Positions 14,071 to 21,945 of a stretch of DNA of 28,686 nt are shown in pieces. Source of the stretch: an uncultured Bdellovibrionales bacterium (GTDB taxonomy: Bacteria > Bdellovibrionota > FAC87 > UBA2466); NCBI GenBank assembly GCA_937903155.1, contig CALCZU010000079.1:1-28686 (forward strand). The letters are read 5' to 3'. The notes beneath the pieces were generated by a model. It was not told where the DNA came from, made no database searches, and saw only the letters and a list, made by a program, of their open reading frames with translations. Made by a program: the position numbers and the translations under genes. How positions within the stretch are numbered: the first letter of the stretch is position 1; each line of letters begins with the position of its first letter.

Positions 14071-16248
14071 TTAACTGACAGAAAAAATTCCTCTGGGAAT
14101 CTTGATTCCCTGTTGCTCGAGTTCATCGATAAATTTAGGAATGAAACCCGTGGCTACAAATTTTCCGATGACTTTTCTATTTTTATCCATTCCGGTTTTT
14201 TTGTAAGCAAAAATCTCTTGCAACGTCACAACGTCCCCCTGCATCCCGCAGACTTCAGTGATGCTGGTCACTTTTCTGGAGCCGTCGGACATACGAGTTT
14301 GCTGTACGATGAGATTCACTGCGGAAGCAATTTGTTCTCTAATCGCTTTCGCGGGAAGATCCATCCCCGCCATCATGACAAGCGTTTCTAAACGCGAAAT
14401 ACAATCTCGAGGCGTGTTGGAGTGGACTGTCGTCATGCTGCCATCATGACCCGTGTTCATCGCTTGAAGCATGTCGAGCGCTTCTCCGGCACGGCACTCT
14501 CCCACGATGATTCTATCCGGACGCATACGAAGTGTATTTCGAACTAAATCTCGAATTGTCACTTCGCCTTTTCCTTCCATATTCGCAGGACGGGTTTCGA
14601 GCCGTCCCCAGTGTTCTTGGGGAAGTTGAAGTTCGGCGGAGTCCTCTACGGTGACAATTCTCTCTCCGGGAGGAATAAAAGATCCCATAACGTTTAGAAG
14701 GGTTGTTTTACCAGATCCGGTACCGCCCGAAATAATCGTGTTCAAACGGGCCTCGATACAGGATCTTAAAAAATCTGCCATCTCCTCGGTCATGGATCCG
14801 AATTTTACGAGATCCTTCCAGGTAATTTTGTGCTTTGCAAATTTACGAATCGTTAACATCGGTCCCTGAATCGCAAGCGGAGGAATAATCGCGTGAACTC
14901 GAGATCCATCTGCTAAACGCGCATCGACATAGGGGGTTTTTTCATCGATACGACGGCCGACGTTAGAAACAATTCTTTCAATCACGGAAAGGAGCTGTTG
15001 GGTTCCTGAAAAGTTAACCCCAGAAAGAATGAGCTTCCCGCCGCGTTCAATGTAAATCTGATCGCGGCGATTCACCATGATTTCTGAAACAGAATCGTCT
15101 TGCAACAAATCTTGGATCGGTCCGAGTTCTAGGGCTTCATCCAGAATTTCCTTAACAATTCTTTGAATTTCGTCTCGTGAACGGAAAGGATGAACTTCTT
15201 TGTCTAAAAGCTCGACAACGACAGTCTTTGTTTTTTCTCTTAAGACGGCTTTCTTTTTCGAGTCATTTCCGGTTTCGGTATCGACTTTTTTTAAATCCAT
15301 CGTTTCGATGAGTTGTTTGTGAATTCGGAGTTTCAAAGCAGACCATTCGTCGGTCGGCTTTTCACCCTTCATATTCGCGCGGTCAAAAACCACTTGCGAG
15401 GGCGCTTTTTCGGCAGCCCCGGGCGCGCCAGGTTTTGCGGCGGTTTTGCCGGCGTTCATCTTTGCGAGCGCGTCAGAAGGTTTTTTTAGTTGGGAAAGTT
15501 TTTCTAAAATCTGTTGCTGTTGAACCGTACGGGTCAACATGAAATAAGCTTTGGTGATTTCCGCATTCTTTGCGGTCATGACAAATGGAGTCGCTTTGGT
15601 CATCGAGATGACAGTGGTATTTTCATCTTCGGGAATGACACCGAGAACAGGCTTTTTTAAGTTGTTCTGGATCATCTGACTCGAAATCCCTTTGTTGGGG
15701 CTGAAACGATTCACGACGACTTTCAGCATTTCCGACGGAAAAAGCATGTTTTGAATTTTTTCTACCACTCTGCGGGTGTGGTGAAGAATTAGAAGTTCGG
15801 GTTGAGTCACCACGTAAATTAGAGAGGAGCTTTCGAGTGCCTTAACTCCAGGGCCATCGAGATCTGAACCCAGATCCACGATAATAAAATTGAAAACGCT
15901 CATCAAATGTTGGAGACCTTTGGCAACGTGATTGGGATCGAGAGTTGCTACTTGCTCTGGATCAAGAACACTTGGGATAAAACCGATTCCCGATGCGTGG
16001 GGAGCCAAATAACTTAAGATTCCGTTTGCATCGATTTTTCCTTCATGACTTCCCAGCTCCATCAGAGTGCGTTTGGGACGCGTTCCCAGAAGCATACTGA
16101 TATCACCGCAAGCTTTAGGATCGAGATCGACGAGAGCGACTTTGGCTTTCGTGTCGATAGCTGTCGCGATGGCGTAGTTCACGGCAAACGTAGATTTACC
16201 CACGCCTCCTTTACCTCCAACGACTGCAATAACGTAAGATTGTGCCAC
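14071..16248 (-). CDS. cpaF: ParA/TadZ-like domain fused to CpaF/TadA secretion ATPase
   Basis: A 725-residue fusion. Residues 1-250 are a MinD/ParA-type ATPase with deviant Walker A GGKGGVGKST (about 11-20), ALVDLDPKACGD and FIIVDLGSDLDGPG; this matches the ATPase half of CpaE/TadZ without its usual N-terminal receiver-like domain. A low-complexity Ala/Gly/Lys linker (about 262-290) leads to a full CpaF: the N-terminal helical domain (about 305-400), then VDARLADGSRVHAIIPPLA, Walker A GGTGSGKTT (about 510-518), Asp box VEDSAELQL, Walker B RPDRIIVGECRAGEALDML and TTVHSNTPRDCISRLE. By family it polymerises Flp pilin and, through the ParA part, localises the machine at the pole. The start is GTG, with GGAGAG 8 nt upstream and a 2-bp gap after the secretin gene. 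Confidence 0.93.
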   Translation of the reverse strand: MAQSYVIAVVGGKGGVGKSTFAVNYAIATAIDTKAKVALVDLDPKACGDISMLLGTRPKRTLMELGSHEGKIDANGILSYLAPHASGIGFIPSVLDPEQVATLDPNHVAKGLQHLMSVFNFIIVDLGSDLDGPGVKALESSSLIYVVTQPELLILHHTRRVVEKIQNMLFPSEMLKVVVNRFSPNKGISSQMIQNNLKKPVLGVIPEDENTTVISMTKATPFVMTAKNAEITKAYFMLTRTVQQQQILEKLSQLKKPSDALAKMNAGKTAAKPGAPGAAEKAPSQVVFDRANMKGEKPTDEWSALKLRIHKQLIETMDLKKVDTETGNDSKKKAVLREKTKTVVVELLDKEVHPFRSRDEIQRIVKEILDEALELGPIQDLLQDDSVSEIMVNRRDQIYIERGGKLILSGVNFSGTQQLLSVIERIVSNVGRRIDEKTPYVDARLADGSRVHAIIPPLAIQGPMLTIRKFAKHKITWKDLVKFGSMTEEMADFLRSCIEARLNTIISGGTGSGKTTLLNVMGSFIPPGERIVTVEDSAELQLPQEHWGRLETRPANMEGKGEVTIRDLVRNTLRMRPDRIIVGECRAGEALDMLQAMNTGHDGSMTTVHSNTPRDCISRLETLVMMAGMDLPAKAIREQIASAVNLIVQQTRMSDGSRKVTSITEVCGMQGDVVTLQEIFAYKKTGMDKNRKVIGKFVATGFIPKFIDELEQQGIKIPRGIFSVS

Positions 16249-16250
16249 GA

Positions 16251-17855
16251 TTATCTCTCCCCAGAATTCAGTCGGAATTTACGTGTCATTCCTTCGGTTC
16301 CTGAACTTGCTGTTCTCAAAATTTCAGGTGTCACGAAAATCACGTATTGTTGTTTGTCATGACGGTAGCTTTTCGAACGACTTAAATTGAAAACGGGCGA
16401 TTGATTTCCAGCTCCTCCGCCACCGCCCGAACGACTCGCAGGATCTCGATTGAATCCCGAGATGGCGTCGTCGATCGCGTAACCGCCGATTGCCGCTGAG
16501 TCTCCGTTTTTCACATTGATCTCAGTTTGAAGCGAGTTTCGAGCAACTGTTGGCGAACCTTGTTGAAGTCCTAGCAACGAGTTAAATGAAAGTTGGATGC
16601 CGAGATTAATCGCATCTGAACCGGGTAGCGTTGCCGCCTTCACCTTCATTGAGTTTTGCACTTGAATCGGCTGAAGACTGGATTCTCCTTTTTCATTCGT
16701 GATCTTCGAATAAATATCAATCGAACTGTCGATACTTGCCGGGTTCTGCGAGTTGTCTTTCACAACGAGCTGTTGTTGTTTCAGAATTCTTGCGTGTCCG
16801 TGATCGGCGGCCGTTTGCAGCTTCGGAAAGAGTCCGCTAATCGTTGCGACGATATTCGAGCTGAATTCGCCCAAGGCACTGCTGTATCCCAGAGTACTAT
16901 TATCGCCTGCTAGAGGTTTCCATTCGAAGTTAAAACTTTTATTGTATTCGTTTTTCAATTCGACATAGTTGATGGTCACAAGCACATCTTGCGAGGGTGG
17001 AGGGGCTTGTCCAGGTCGAACTCTTAAAAGATCGACGATAGAAGGAACGCCCGCTTCGCCTCCGTCTTTTTTAGGCTTTAATTCGACGCCGTCCCCTTTT
17101 GTTTTCTGGACGATCCATTCTGGAAGATAAGTCTTTGCAATTTCCACCGCGCGATCGGCTTCAAAATTACTTTCGGCGGTTCCTTCCATAAAGAGATTAT
17201 TATTGATTACCTTAACCGTGATTTCAGGCGATCCAATTTCTCTCTCAATTCGTTCAGAAATTACATTCATCGTGACTTTTGAAATCGTTGCAAGATTTCG
17301 GATAGGGATTTCTTTCTTTTTAGGGTCCCGATCTTTTAAAGCATCGACCACGCGGTTGATACGAAGCATGTCTTTCGGCAGGATAATATCGCCATCTAGA
17401 ACAAGCGTTCCTCCGACTGGCTTAATTTTAAGACCTTCGATATCTCCTAGGAGGTCTTCCAGTTGAGAGGTCAACTGCCCGACATCTTCTCGGGTCACTC
17501 GGACCATGTAGGTAATTCGTGGAACATCATTTTCGTCGTGAATCGTCATATCGGTCACGCCCGAATTTTTGGGAACCATTCGAAGTCTTCGGTAATGGTC
17601 GCCTTCTTTGATGCGAATAAACTCAAAAAGTCCATTGTCCCCGATCCGGATAGAACCATAATTAAAAGGAAATTCGAGCTCTCGTGCGATCCCGACGGAA
17701 AGAGTCAGATTTCTCTGCTCTCCATGGATGGTTTTGACCTTTGCAGAGTCAGATTTCTCGTCGCCTTTTTCTTTTTCATCGTCATCCGCGGAAAAAGTCG
17801 GCATTGCGAAAGTCACTATCAGTAACATCATTAAAAATAATTTTAAGGATTTCAT
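16251..17855 (-). CDS. cpaC: Tad pilus outer-membrane secretin (CpaC/RcpA)
   Basis: A 534-residue secretin with a Sec signal peptide (MKSLKLFLMMLLIVTFAMPTFS). An acidic/lysine-rich linker is followed by the pilus-secretin N-terminal domain (about 45-120: ITYMVRVTRED), a BON-like stretch (about 125-240: LEGLKIKPVGGTLVLDGDI) and the secretin core (about 285-525). Core markers include VLVTINYVELKNEYNKSFNFEW, GLFPKLQTAADHGHARIL and INVKNGDSAAIGGY. The end, YVIFVTPEILRTAS, matches the conserved 'vvtPel' C-terminal strand. It forms the gated pore for the Flp fibre. A Gly-rich loop (SGGGGGAG, about 475) is local. It overlaps the second cpaB by 4 bp. No lipobox is present, so a separate pilotin may be needed. 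Confidence 0.94.
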   Translation of the reverse strand: MKSLKLFLMMLLIVTFAMPTFSADDDEKEKGDEKSDSAKVKTIHGEQRNLTLSVGIARELEFPFNYGSIRIGDNGLFEFIRIKEGDHYRRLRMVPKNSGVTDMTIHDENDVPRITYMVRVTREDVGQLTSQLEDLLGDIEGLKIKPVGGTLVLDGDIILPKDMLRINRVVDALKDRDPKKKEIPIRNLATISKVTMNVISERIEREIGSPEITVKVINNNLFMEGTAESNFEADRAVEIAKTYLPEWIVQKTKGDGVELKPKKDGGEAGVPSIVDLLRVRPGQAPPPSQDVLVTINYVELKNEYNKSFNFEWKPLAGDNSTLGYSSALGEFSSNIVATISGLFPKLQTAADHGHARILKQQQLVVKDNSQNPASIDSSIDIYSKITNEKGESSLQPIQVQNSMKVKAATLPGSDAINLGIQLSFNSLLGLQQGSPTVARNSLQTEINVKNGDSAAIGGYAIDDAISGFNRDPASRSGGGGGAGNQSPVFNLSRSKSYRHDKQQYVIFVTPEILRTASSGTEGMTRKFRLNSGER

Positions 17856-18781
17856 CGTTCAATTACCCCCTGCTTTTCTTCACCCAAGTAGTCGTAAAAT
17901 TTCACCTTCGGAAAAGCTTTCATCGGAGCCTGTCGGCCGCCTTTAACGAGATAAGATTCAGGCCCCATGACACTATAAAGATTGGTCGTAGGAGTTTGTT
18001 CCATTTGACGGTCGTCTGAGTGTCTTAAGAGTAATGTCATGGATTCTCGGTAGACCGCTAAAACGTAAGTGATGATCTGAGCTTGTTGAGGCGTGACTTC
18101 AAGAGTGATCGTTTGATAAGTGGAGTCGGTCTTCGCATAGTTCATCGCTTCACGAACTTCATTTTCGGTTGGAAGTCCGACGTCCGGAATCGCAACACTC
18201 GAAACTTCTTTGACGATTTGCTGATCGACGGCTTTAGGTGCCGTTGTTTGAATCGTTCGACCCGAGGCCAAGACCAAAAGGTCCTGCAGGAAAACTTTTA
18301 CTTCGGAAGAATTTGCGACGCCACTTTTGTATTCGAAGTGGGCCGCAAGGTCGACGCGATTGCCGGGTTTTAAATGATAACCCATCGCACTTCGCATATT
18401 GACGGGGATACTGATCGCTCGTCTTTCTTTCGAAATTTGTTTTTCAAGCCCTGAGTAAATATTTTTCGAGATAATTTTGTTGTCGAGAATGAACTCTCCT
18501 TTGGAGATTGGGATCGCAGCAACCGATTCGACGACTTCTTCGAGAGAATAAATAAATCCCAGTTTTCCTTCGACCACTTCTGCGGGAACGCTTAAGAGTT
18601 CGATATCGGTAGGACGAATCGTTTCGTATTGGAGAATGTCTCTTTTGGCGACGGTGATGTTGTATTTTGTGCCGTAGGCTTTTACCAAAGCGTCATCTTG
18701 ACCTTTGACGTATTGGTACACGAGATACATTGCGACGAGTGAGATTGAAATGGATATTAGAAATGCTCTTTGTTCTCTCAT
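17852..18781 (-). CDS. cpaB: Tad pilus assembly protein CpaB/RcpC, second copy
   Basis: A 309-residue protein with one N-terminal membrane anchor (about 8-26) and a periplasmic part beginning with a SAF-type domain (about 42-110: VAKRDILQYETIRPTDIELLSVP and ISKGEFILDNKII). The RcpC-like core follows: AISIPVNMRSAMGYHLKPGNRVDLAAHFEY, KVFLQDLLVLASGRTIQ and QTITLEVTPQQAQIITYVLA. The protein is thought to stabilise the secretin in the periplasm, possibly touching peptidoglycan. It has the same layout as the gene just upstream but has diverged widely, so it is an old duplication. It starts 9 bp after the first copy and overlaps the secretin gene by 4 bp. The C-terminus KFYDYLGEE parallels KFYDVNGS of the first copy. 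Confidence 0.9.
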   Translation of the reverse strand: MREQRAFLISISISLVAMYLVYQYVKGQDDALVKAYGTKYNITVAKRDILQYETIRPTDIELLSVPAEVVEGKLGFIYSLEEVVESVAAIPISKGEFILDNKIISKNIYSGLEKQISKERRAISIPVNMRSAMGYHLKPGNRVDLAAHFEYKSGVANSSEVKVFLQDLLVLASGRTIQTTAPKAVDQQIVKEVSSVAIPDVGLPTENEVREAMNYAKTDSTYQTITLEVTPQQAQIITYVLAVYRESMTLLLRHSDDRQMEQTPTTNLYSVMGPESYLVKGGRQAPMKAFPKVKFYDYLGEEKQGVIER

Positions 18782-18790
18782 AATAATTTC

Positions 18791-19744
18791 CTAGTAAACT
18801 GGTTTAGCTTGGCTCCCGTTCACATCATAAAATTTGGGTTTAGAAGGAGGAGGGGGGTCGGTTCGAATTTTACTTCTTCCGTAAATACTGTCAGGTCCGA
18901 GTACGTTGTCTAAAATTGTGGTATCCAATCGCGCGACTTCTTGATCTCCGTTATTACGAAGCGTGAAGTTGAGGCGGTTGTCGCCAATCGTTGTTTGAAG
19001 GAAAATGAGTTTTTCAGCGTCTTCAGGACTGAGTTGGACGGTAATCGTAGTGTAGTTGTCATCTAAACGACTCGTGGAACTAGTATCCAGGCTTGTCGTG
19101 AAGAGATCTTTACGGCTTTGTTTTTCAAAGTTTCTTTCGAGTGTTGTTAAGATATCTCTGTCAAAGCGTCCGGGAACTGCATTTTGCACCGTTTTTCCGG
19201 TCGCAAGGACAAGAACATTTTGGAAAACAGTTTTTACTTCGTATTGCAATTGTTCGTCGCGACTGTAATTGACGGTCGCTAAAATATCGACGTGATTGCC
19301 GGGGCGAATGAGTTTTCCCACACCCGTTTGCGGGGAAATTTCCACCGTGACGGCTCTCATTTTTCGCTCGACTTGTCTATCTAAGATAGGTCTTCCGTCT
19401 TGGTGAATGAGTTTTGTCAAAGTAATCTGCTCACCCGGGTAAATGGGAACGAAACTCGCTTTTCCAAGAACTTGGGTAATCGCATCGCGGCGGCTCGTAT
19501 CATCGTCTTTAATGGCTTTGATTGTTTGAGGTTGTTGAAATTTTGTAAACGTGGAAACGACTTCTAATTGTTCATTGCGAATGATTTCATATTCTTTGAT
19601 GTAGCTCTTGGCAGAGACGACTAAAATCTCTTCTCCGAATTCGCTCGTCATCTCTTGCCGTTTTTTCGTGACGTAAAAGGAGACGAGCAACATGGAAATC
19701 CCAGCGCAAACTGCCGCTATCAGTATGGCCTGTTTTTTATCCAT
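18791..19744 (-). CDS. cpaB: Tad pilus assembly protein CpaB/RcpC, first copy
   Basis: A 317-residue protein with the same architecture as its downstream paralogue. It has an N-terminal anchor (about 6-24), a SAF domain (about 42-112: VSAKSYIKEYEIIRNEQLEVV, PIYPGEQITLTKLI) and an RcpC core with MRAVTVEISPQTGVGKLIRPG, NHVDILATVNYSRD, VFQNVLVLATGKTVQNA and TITVQLSPEDAEKLIFLQ. A basic/Ser-rich insertion (about 210-235) is absent from the second copy. The ATG directly follows the stop of the TadE-type gene with no spacer, indicating coupling. Two CpaB-type proteins could form a mixed ring or serve different stages; which is more like canonical CpaB is not clear from sequence. Confidence 0.9.
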   Translation of the reverse strand: MDKKQAILIAAVCAGISMLLVSFYVTKKRQEMTSEFGEEILVVSAKSYIKEYEIIRNEQLEVVSTFTKFQQPQTIKAIKDDDTSRRDAITQVLGKASFVPIYPGEQITLTKLIHQDGRPILDRQVERKMRAVTVEISPQTGVGKLIRPGNHVDILATVNYSRDEQLQYEVKTVFQNVLVLATGKTVQNAVPGRFDRDILTTLERNFEKQSRKDLFTTSLDTSSTSRLDDNYTTITVQLSPEDAEKLIFLQTTIGDNRLNFTLRNNGDQEVARLDTTILDNVLGPDSIYGRSKIRTDPPPPSKPKFYDVNGSQAKPVY

Positions 19745-20101
19745 TTATTTACACTCCGGTTCTTTACAAATTCCTACTTTGGTTTTGACTTCGATTCTTC
19801 CAGAGACAATTTTTCGGACGGGAGCGTTGTTTTCTCCGTCGGTATAGCGCACAGCGAGGTAATCTTTAGTGACCGCTTTATTCGCAAAATCGTCGGCCAC
19901 CATTTTCGAACGGTGATTGATACGTTCATTTAAATTCATGGCAGCATATTGCTGGGCAACGTGTCCCGTGTGCATCGCGTAGAATGCATTCAAGGTGTAG
20001 TAAGCAAGCCAAATTAAAAAGGGAAGACTGAGGGCAAGTTCAATCGTCGCTTGTCCCTGATTGCGGCTTTTTATTATTTTAAGTTTAATTTCCATTGTCA
20101 T
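19745..20101 (-). CDS. TadE-like pseudopilin (small)
   Basis: A 118-residue protein with a class III-type prepilin N-terminus: a basic leader, then NQG (G16), then QATIELALSLPFLIWLAYY, with Glu at +5 of the predicted mature chain. Cleavage between G16 and Q17 by the operon's prepilin peptidase is expected. The C-terminal domain is short (about 75 residues), with a C-x4-C pair at the end (GICKEPECK). TadE/TadF pseudopilins are minor components needed for fibre assembly; E and F cannot be told apart here. It overlaps the upstream TadE-like gene by 17 bp and abuts cpaB. ATG at codon 3 is an alternative start. Confidence 0.83.
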   Translation of the reverse strand: MTMEIKLKIIKSRNQGQATIELALSLPFLIWLAYYTLNAFYAMHTGHVAQQYAAMNLNERINHRSKMVADDFANKAVTKDYLAVRYTDGENNAPVRKIVSGRIEVKTKVGICKEPECK

Positions 20102-20657
20102 CCATCTGTAAAATGAGGGTCGAATTCGATTCGATATCGAGTTTTTTATCTTCGACGAGTTTTCCGAAATCCGCTTTCACTTCTTCAAGCGTAGGTTCTC
20201 TTCCCAAGTACGATTCTGTTGTAAGGGTGAGTTTGTTTGACCCAGCAGTATTGCCTCCGGGAGGCGGAGGTAGAAATAAAGGGGGAATGTAGAAAAATGG
20301 AACTTGGTAAGAGACTCTGACTCCAGCTGTTTTGGAACTTTGGCGAGGGCCTCCTCTGTCAAAACTTAAGTCCATTCCGCTGAGTAGCGTCTCGGGAATT
20401 TTGGGTTCACCGACTCGACCGTTTACATAGAAATAACTGTTAAATACTTGTCGCGCCCATCTCTCTTGGCTCGCTTCATTGGTGTAAGCGGATTTATAAG
20501 TTCGAGCCGTCATAAACGTTGCGTATTCGACGTACTCACTCAAAACCATCGCCATGCAAAGACTTAAATAAAAGAACAGGAAAAAAAACACGACGACGCT
20601 CACGATGATGAACTCGACGGCTGCTTGTCCGCTCTGATTTTTAAGTTTCTTTTTCAT
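20085..20657 (-). CDS. tadE: TadE-like pseudopilin (large)
   Basis: A 190-residue protein with a pseudopilin N-terminus: MKKKLKNQSG, then QAAVEFIIVSVVVFFFLFFY, with predicted cleavage after G10 and Glu at mature position 5. The periplasmic portion includes aromatic and Arg-rich stretches, then a proline run (PPLFLPPPPGG, about 127-137), and lacks cysteines apart from one in the membrane helix. The ATG overlaps the previous stop by 1 bp (TAATG), so the genes are translationally coupled. By family it is a minor pilin-like protein required for Flp pilus formation. The TadE label is by position and the N-terminal signature; the C-terminal part is not distinctive. Confidence 0.87.
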   Translation of the reverse strand: MKKKLKNQSGQAAVEFIIVSVVVFFFLFFYLSLCMAMVLSEYVEYATFMTARTYKSAYTNEASQERWARQVFNSYFYVNGRVGEPKIPETLLSGMDLSFDRGGPRQSSKTAGVRVSYQVPFFYIPPLFLPPPPGGNTAGSNKLTLTTESYLGREPTLEEVKADFGKLVEDKKLDIESNSTLILQMDDNGN

Positions 20658-20911
20658 TATTCGTGAACTGCCTTTAATCTTTCTTTGCTTGAGGGATGTC
20701 GCTTATCGCTAAAGTCTCCCGTATTTTCGATTTCGCCTGTTCTTAAGATACTCGTGATGGCGCCCTTTAAACTTTGAAGCATCTTCATGGTGAATTCTGG
20801 CAACGGCCCACGAGAAACAATGAGATAGGCCGTGATCGCAGACGCAGCGATGAGCAATAAGTACTCAACTAGCGTTTGGCCGCTTTCGTTATTTTTCAAA
20901 ATATCTGCCAT
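20657..20911 (-). CDS. Flp-like pseudopilin with charged C-terminal tail
   Basis: I start this gene at the ATG at 20911-20909 (MADILKNNESG), giving 84 residues. A frame 13 codons longer is open, but it overlaps the prepilin peptidase gene by 55 bp, and GGAAA lies about 10 nt before the chosen ATG. The N-terminus is Flp-type: G11, then QTLVEYLLLIAASAITAYLIV, with Glu at mature +5. Unlike flp1 and flp2, the mature chain has a longer hydrophilic C-terminus (EIENTGDFSDKRHPSSKERL), more like a minor pilin. It overlaps the peptidase gene by 16 bp and the TadE gene by 1 bp. It may cap, prime or decorate the fibre; that is inference. Confidence 0.8.
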   Translation of the reverse strand: MADILKNNESGQTLVEYLLLIAASAITAYLIVSRGPLPEFTMKMLQSLKGAITSILRTGEIENTGDFSDKRHPSSKERLKAVHE

Positions 20912-21369
20912 CCGTTGATTTCCATGATTTTGATCACCATCATTGCGCACAGAAATGCAGGCGCAAAAGCGATACGGGTTTGGGACGTGAACATTCCACT
21001 CACCGATTCTTTGACCCCTTTTTTTGTAACGAGAATGATGAGCCCTACCGTTCCCCCGATAAAAATACTGACAAGTGCCAGCTTTAAAATTTGAGAAGAG
21101 TCAGACCATGCCGCAACCGCCATGAGAAGTTTGACGTCGCCAGCTGCGAGGACTTTGAAAAAATAGAGAGGAAAAAAGAGGGCAAAGGCGATTCCAATCG
21201 CCAAGAGAACAGAAGGGAGAATCGTGATTCCACCCACCCAAACTTGTACGAGAATTCCGAGCGCAAGCGCCGGAAAGGTGATGAGGTTATAGATCTTGCC
21301 CGAAAGCAGATCAGTCACCGTAGAGATGACCAGTAATACCCACAACACTGTTTCCAAACCTAGAGACAT
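20896..21369 (-). CDS. cpaA: Flp prepilin peptidase (A24 family, CpaA/TadV)
   Basis: A 157-residue polytopic membrane aspartic protease of family A24, the short CpaA/TadV form without the N-terminal methylase domain. The two catalytic aspartates are visible: D20 in VTDLLSGKIYN and D78 in the AAGDVKLL motif (usual form GxGD, here AGD). About five or six hydrophobic segments fit the family. It cleaves Flp and TadE-type prepilins after the conserved glycine. AAAGGAGATCC precedes the ATG, one of the strongest ribosome binding sites in the operon. It follows a ~100-bp leader after flp2 that holds a hairpin, so it is probably made at lower levels than the pilins. Confidence 0.93.
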   Translation of the reverse strand: MSLGLETVLWVLLVISTVTDLLSGKIYNLITFPALALGILVQVWVGGITILPSVLLAIGIAFALFFPLYFFKVLAAGDVKLLMAVAAWSDSSQILKLALVSIFIGGTVGLIILVTKKGVKESVSGMFTSQTRIAFAPAFLCAMMVIKIMEINGWQIF

Positions 21370-21462
21370 GGATCTCCTTTAAGTTTGAACAAGTGACGAG
21401 GGACTTTAAGACGCTGACTGCAGACGTCGAGGAGTGCAAACTCTCAGTCTGTTGAAACGAAA

Positions 21463-21477
21463 GGGGGTGTTACCCCC
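21463..21477 (-). terminator. Attenuating hairpin at the flp2 stop codon
   Basis: On the minus strand, GGGGGT-aac-ACCCCC forms a tight 6-bp GC stem with a 3-nt loop and includes the flp2 TAA stop. It is followed by TTTCGTTT, a weak U-tract. It resembles a leaky intrinsic terminator, which would let flp1-flp2 transcripts accumulate over downstream assembly genes, a common arrangement for pilin operons. Alternatively it may only protect the pilin mRNA 3' end. Confidence 0.5.
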
Positions 21478-21676
21478 CAAAACCGCTTCCAGTCTCAACC
21501 TCGGCTTGAACTTCCGTTTCCAGTTCCTTCAAGCCGTCTTTGAAAACGTCATTGAAGAATTTCACAACCTGGATCGAGAAGATCGCACCAAATGCCAACA
21601 CCAAGATGTACTCTACGGTGGATTGGCCTAAGCTCCCCTTCTTTTTAGGAAGGGGCATTTTAGTCGGTTGATCCAA
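21470..21676 (-). CDS. Flp-type pilin, second copy
   Basis: A 68-residue prepilin if it starts at the TTG at 21676; an in-frame ATG at 21658 would give 62 residues, and neither has a clear ribosome binding site. After a basic leader (MPLPKKKGSLG) comes QSTVEYILVLAFGAIFSIQVVKFF, with Glu at mature +5 followed by Tyr, the Flp hallmark. The mature tail is acidic (KELETEVQAEVE) and ends in GSGFGG. It lies 12 bp after flp1. It shares QSTVEY with flp1 but differs in the tail charge, so the two pilins may differ in surface properties. The hairpin at its stop suggests it is the last strongly expressed gene of the pilin pair. Confidence 0.88.
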   Translation of the reverse strand: MDQPTKMPLPKKKGSLGQSTVEYILVLAFGAIFSIQVVKFFNDVFKDGLKELETEVQAEVETGSGFGG

Positions 21677-21688
21677 TTGATCGCTTTC

Positions 21689-21880
21689 TTATTTGACTGC
21701 GCCTTTCATCAAACCATCTACGGATTTCCCGACGTTTCCAAATACTTGGTCTGTCAGTTTAGCGACGAGATCTTTTAATTTTGGCCCCATAGCAGAGATG
21801 GCGACCACCACTACCATGATAATCAAAAGATATTCGACCGTAGATTGTCCTTGTTCTTCTTTAAGGAATTGCTTAATCAT
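21689..21880 (-). CDS. flp: Flp-type pilin, first copy (probable major pilin)
   Basis: The start is set at the ATG at 21880-21878 (MIKQFLKEEQG) because AAGGAG lies 7 nt upstream; longer frames upstream have no support. This gives 63 residues: an 11-residue leader ending in G11, then QSTVEYLLIIMVVVVAISAM and a short basic tail (KLKDLVAKLTDQVFGNVG). The size, cleavage site and Glu at mature +5 define an Flp major pilin, exported by Sec, processed by CpaA and polymerised by CpaF/TadB. It is the first gene of the Tad operon, downstream of a good sigma70-type promoter and a palindrome that touches its ribosome binding site. Confidence 0.92.
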   Translation of the reverse strand: MIKQFLKEEQGQSTVEYLLIIMVVVVAISAMGPKLKDLVAKLTDQVFGNVGKSVDGLMKGAVK

Positions 21881-21886
21881 CGTTGG

Positions 21887-21908
21887 CTCCTTCATGTTGA
21901 AACATGAA
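21887..21908 (-). promoter_or_regulatory. Palindrome overlapping the flp1 ribosome binding site
   Basis: TTCATGTT-ga-AACATGAA (21891-21908) is a perfect 8-bp inverted repeat, and its flp1-proximal end overlaps the AAGGAG Shine-Dalgarno (21892-21887). In the transcript it could fold and partly hide the ribosome binding site; in DNA it could be an operator for a dimeric regulator. A 2-nt loop is strained for RNA, so the closing stem would have to shorten. Position makes a role in pilin expression plausible. Confidence 0.45.
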
Positions 21909-21945
21909 TTGAAGTTAAAGTTAGAAGTAACGATCCACTTCAATC

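Noticed and set aside
13134..17857. Shared 15-bp start (MKSLKL) of the secretin and RHS genes as a duplication or recombination mark
   Set aside because: The match ends after six codons, the proteins are otherwise unrelated, and basic signal-peptide starts often converge.
21881..21943. Longer flp1 starts upstream
   Set aside because: They would place the promoter-proximal palindrome and AAGGAG inside the coding region and give an abnormal prepilin leader.
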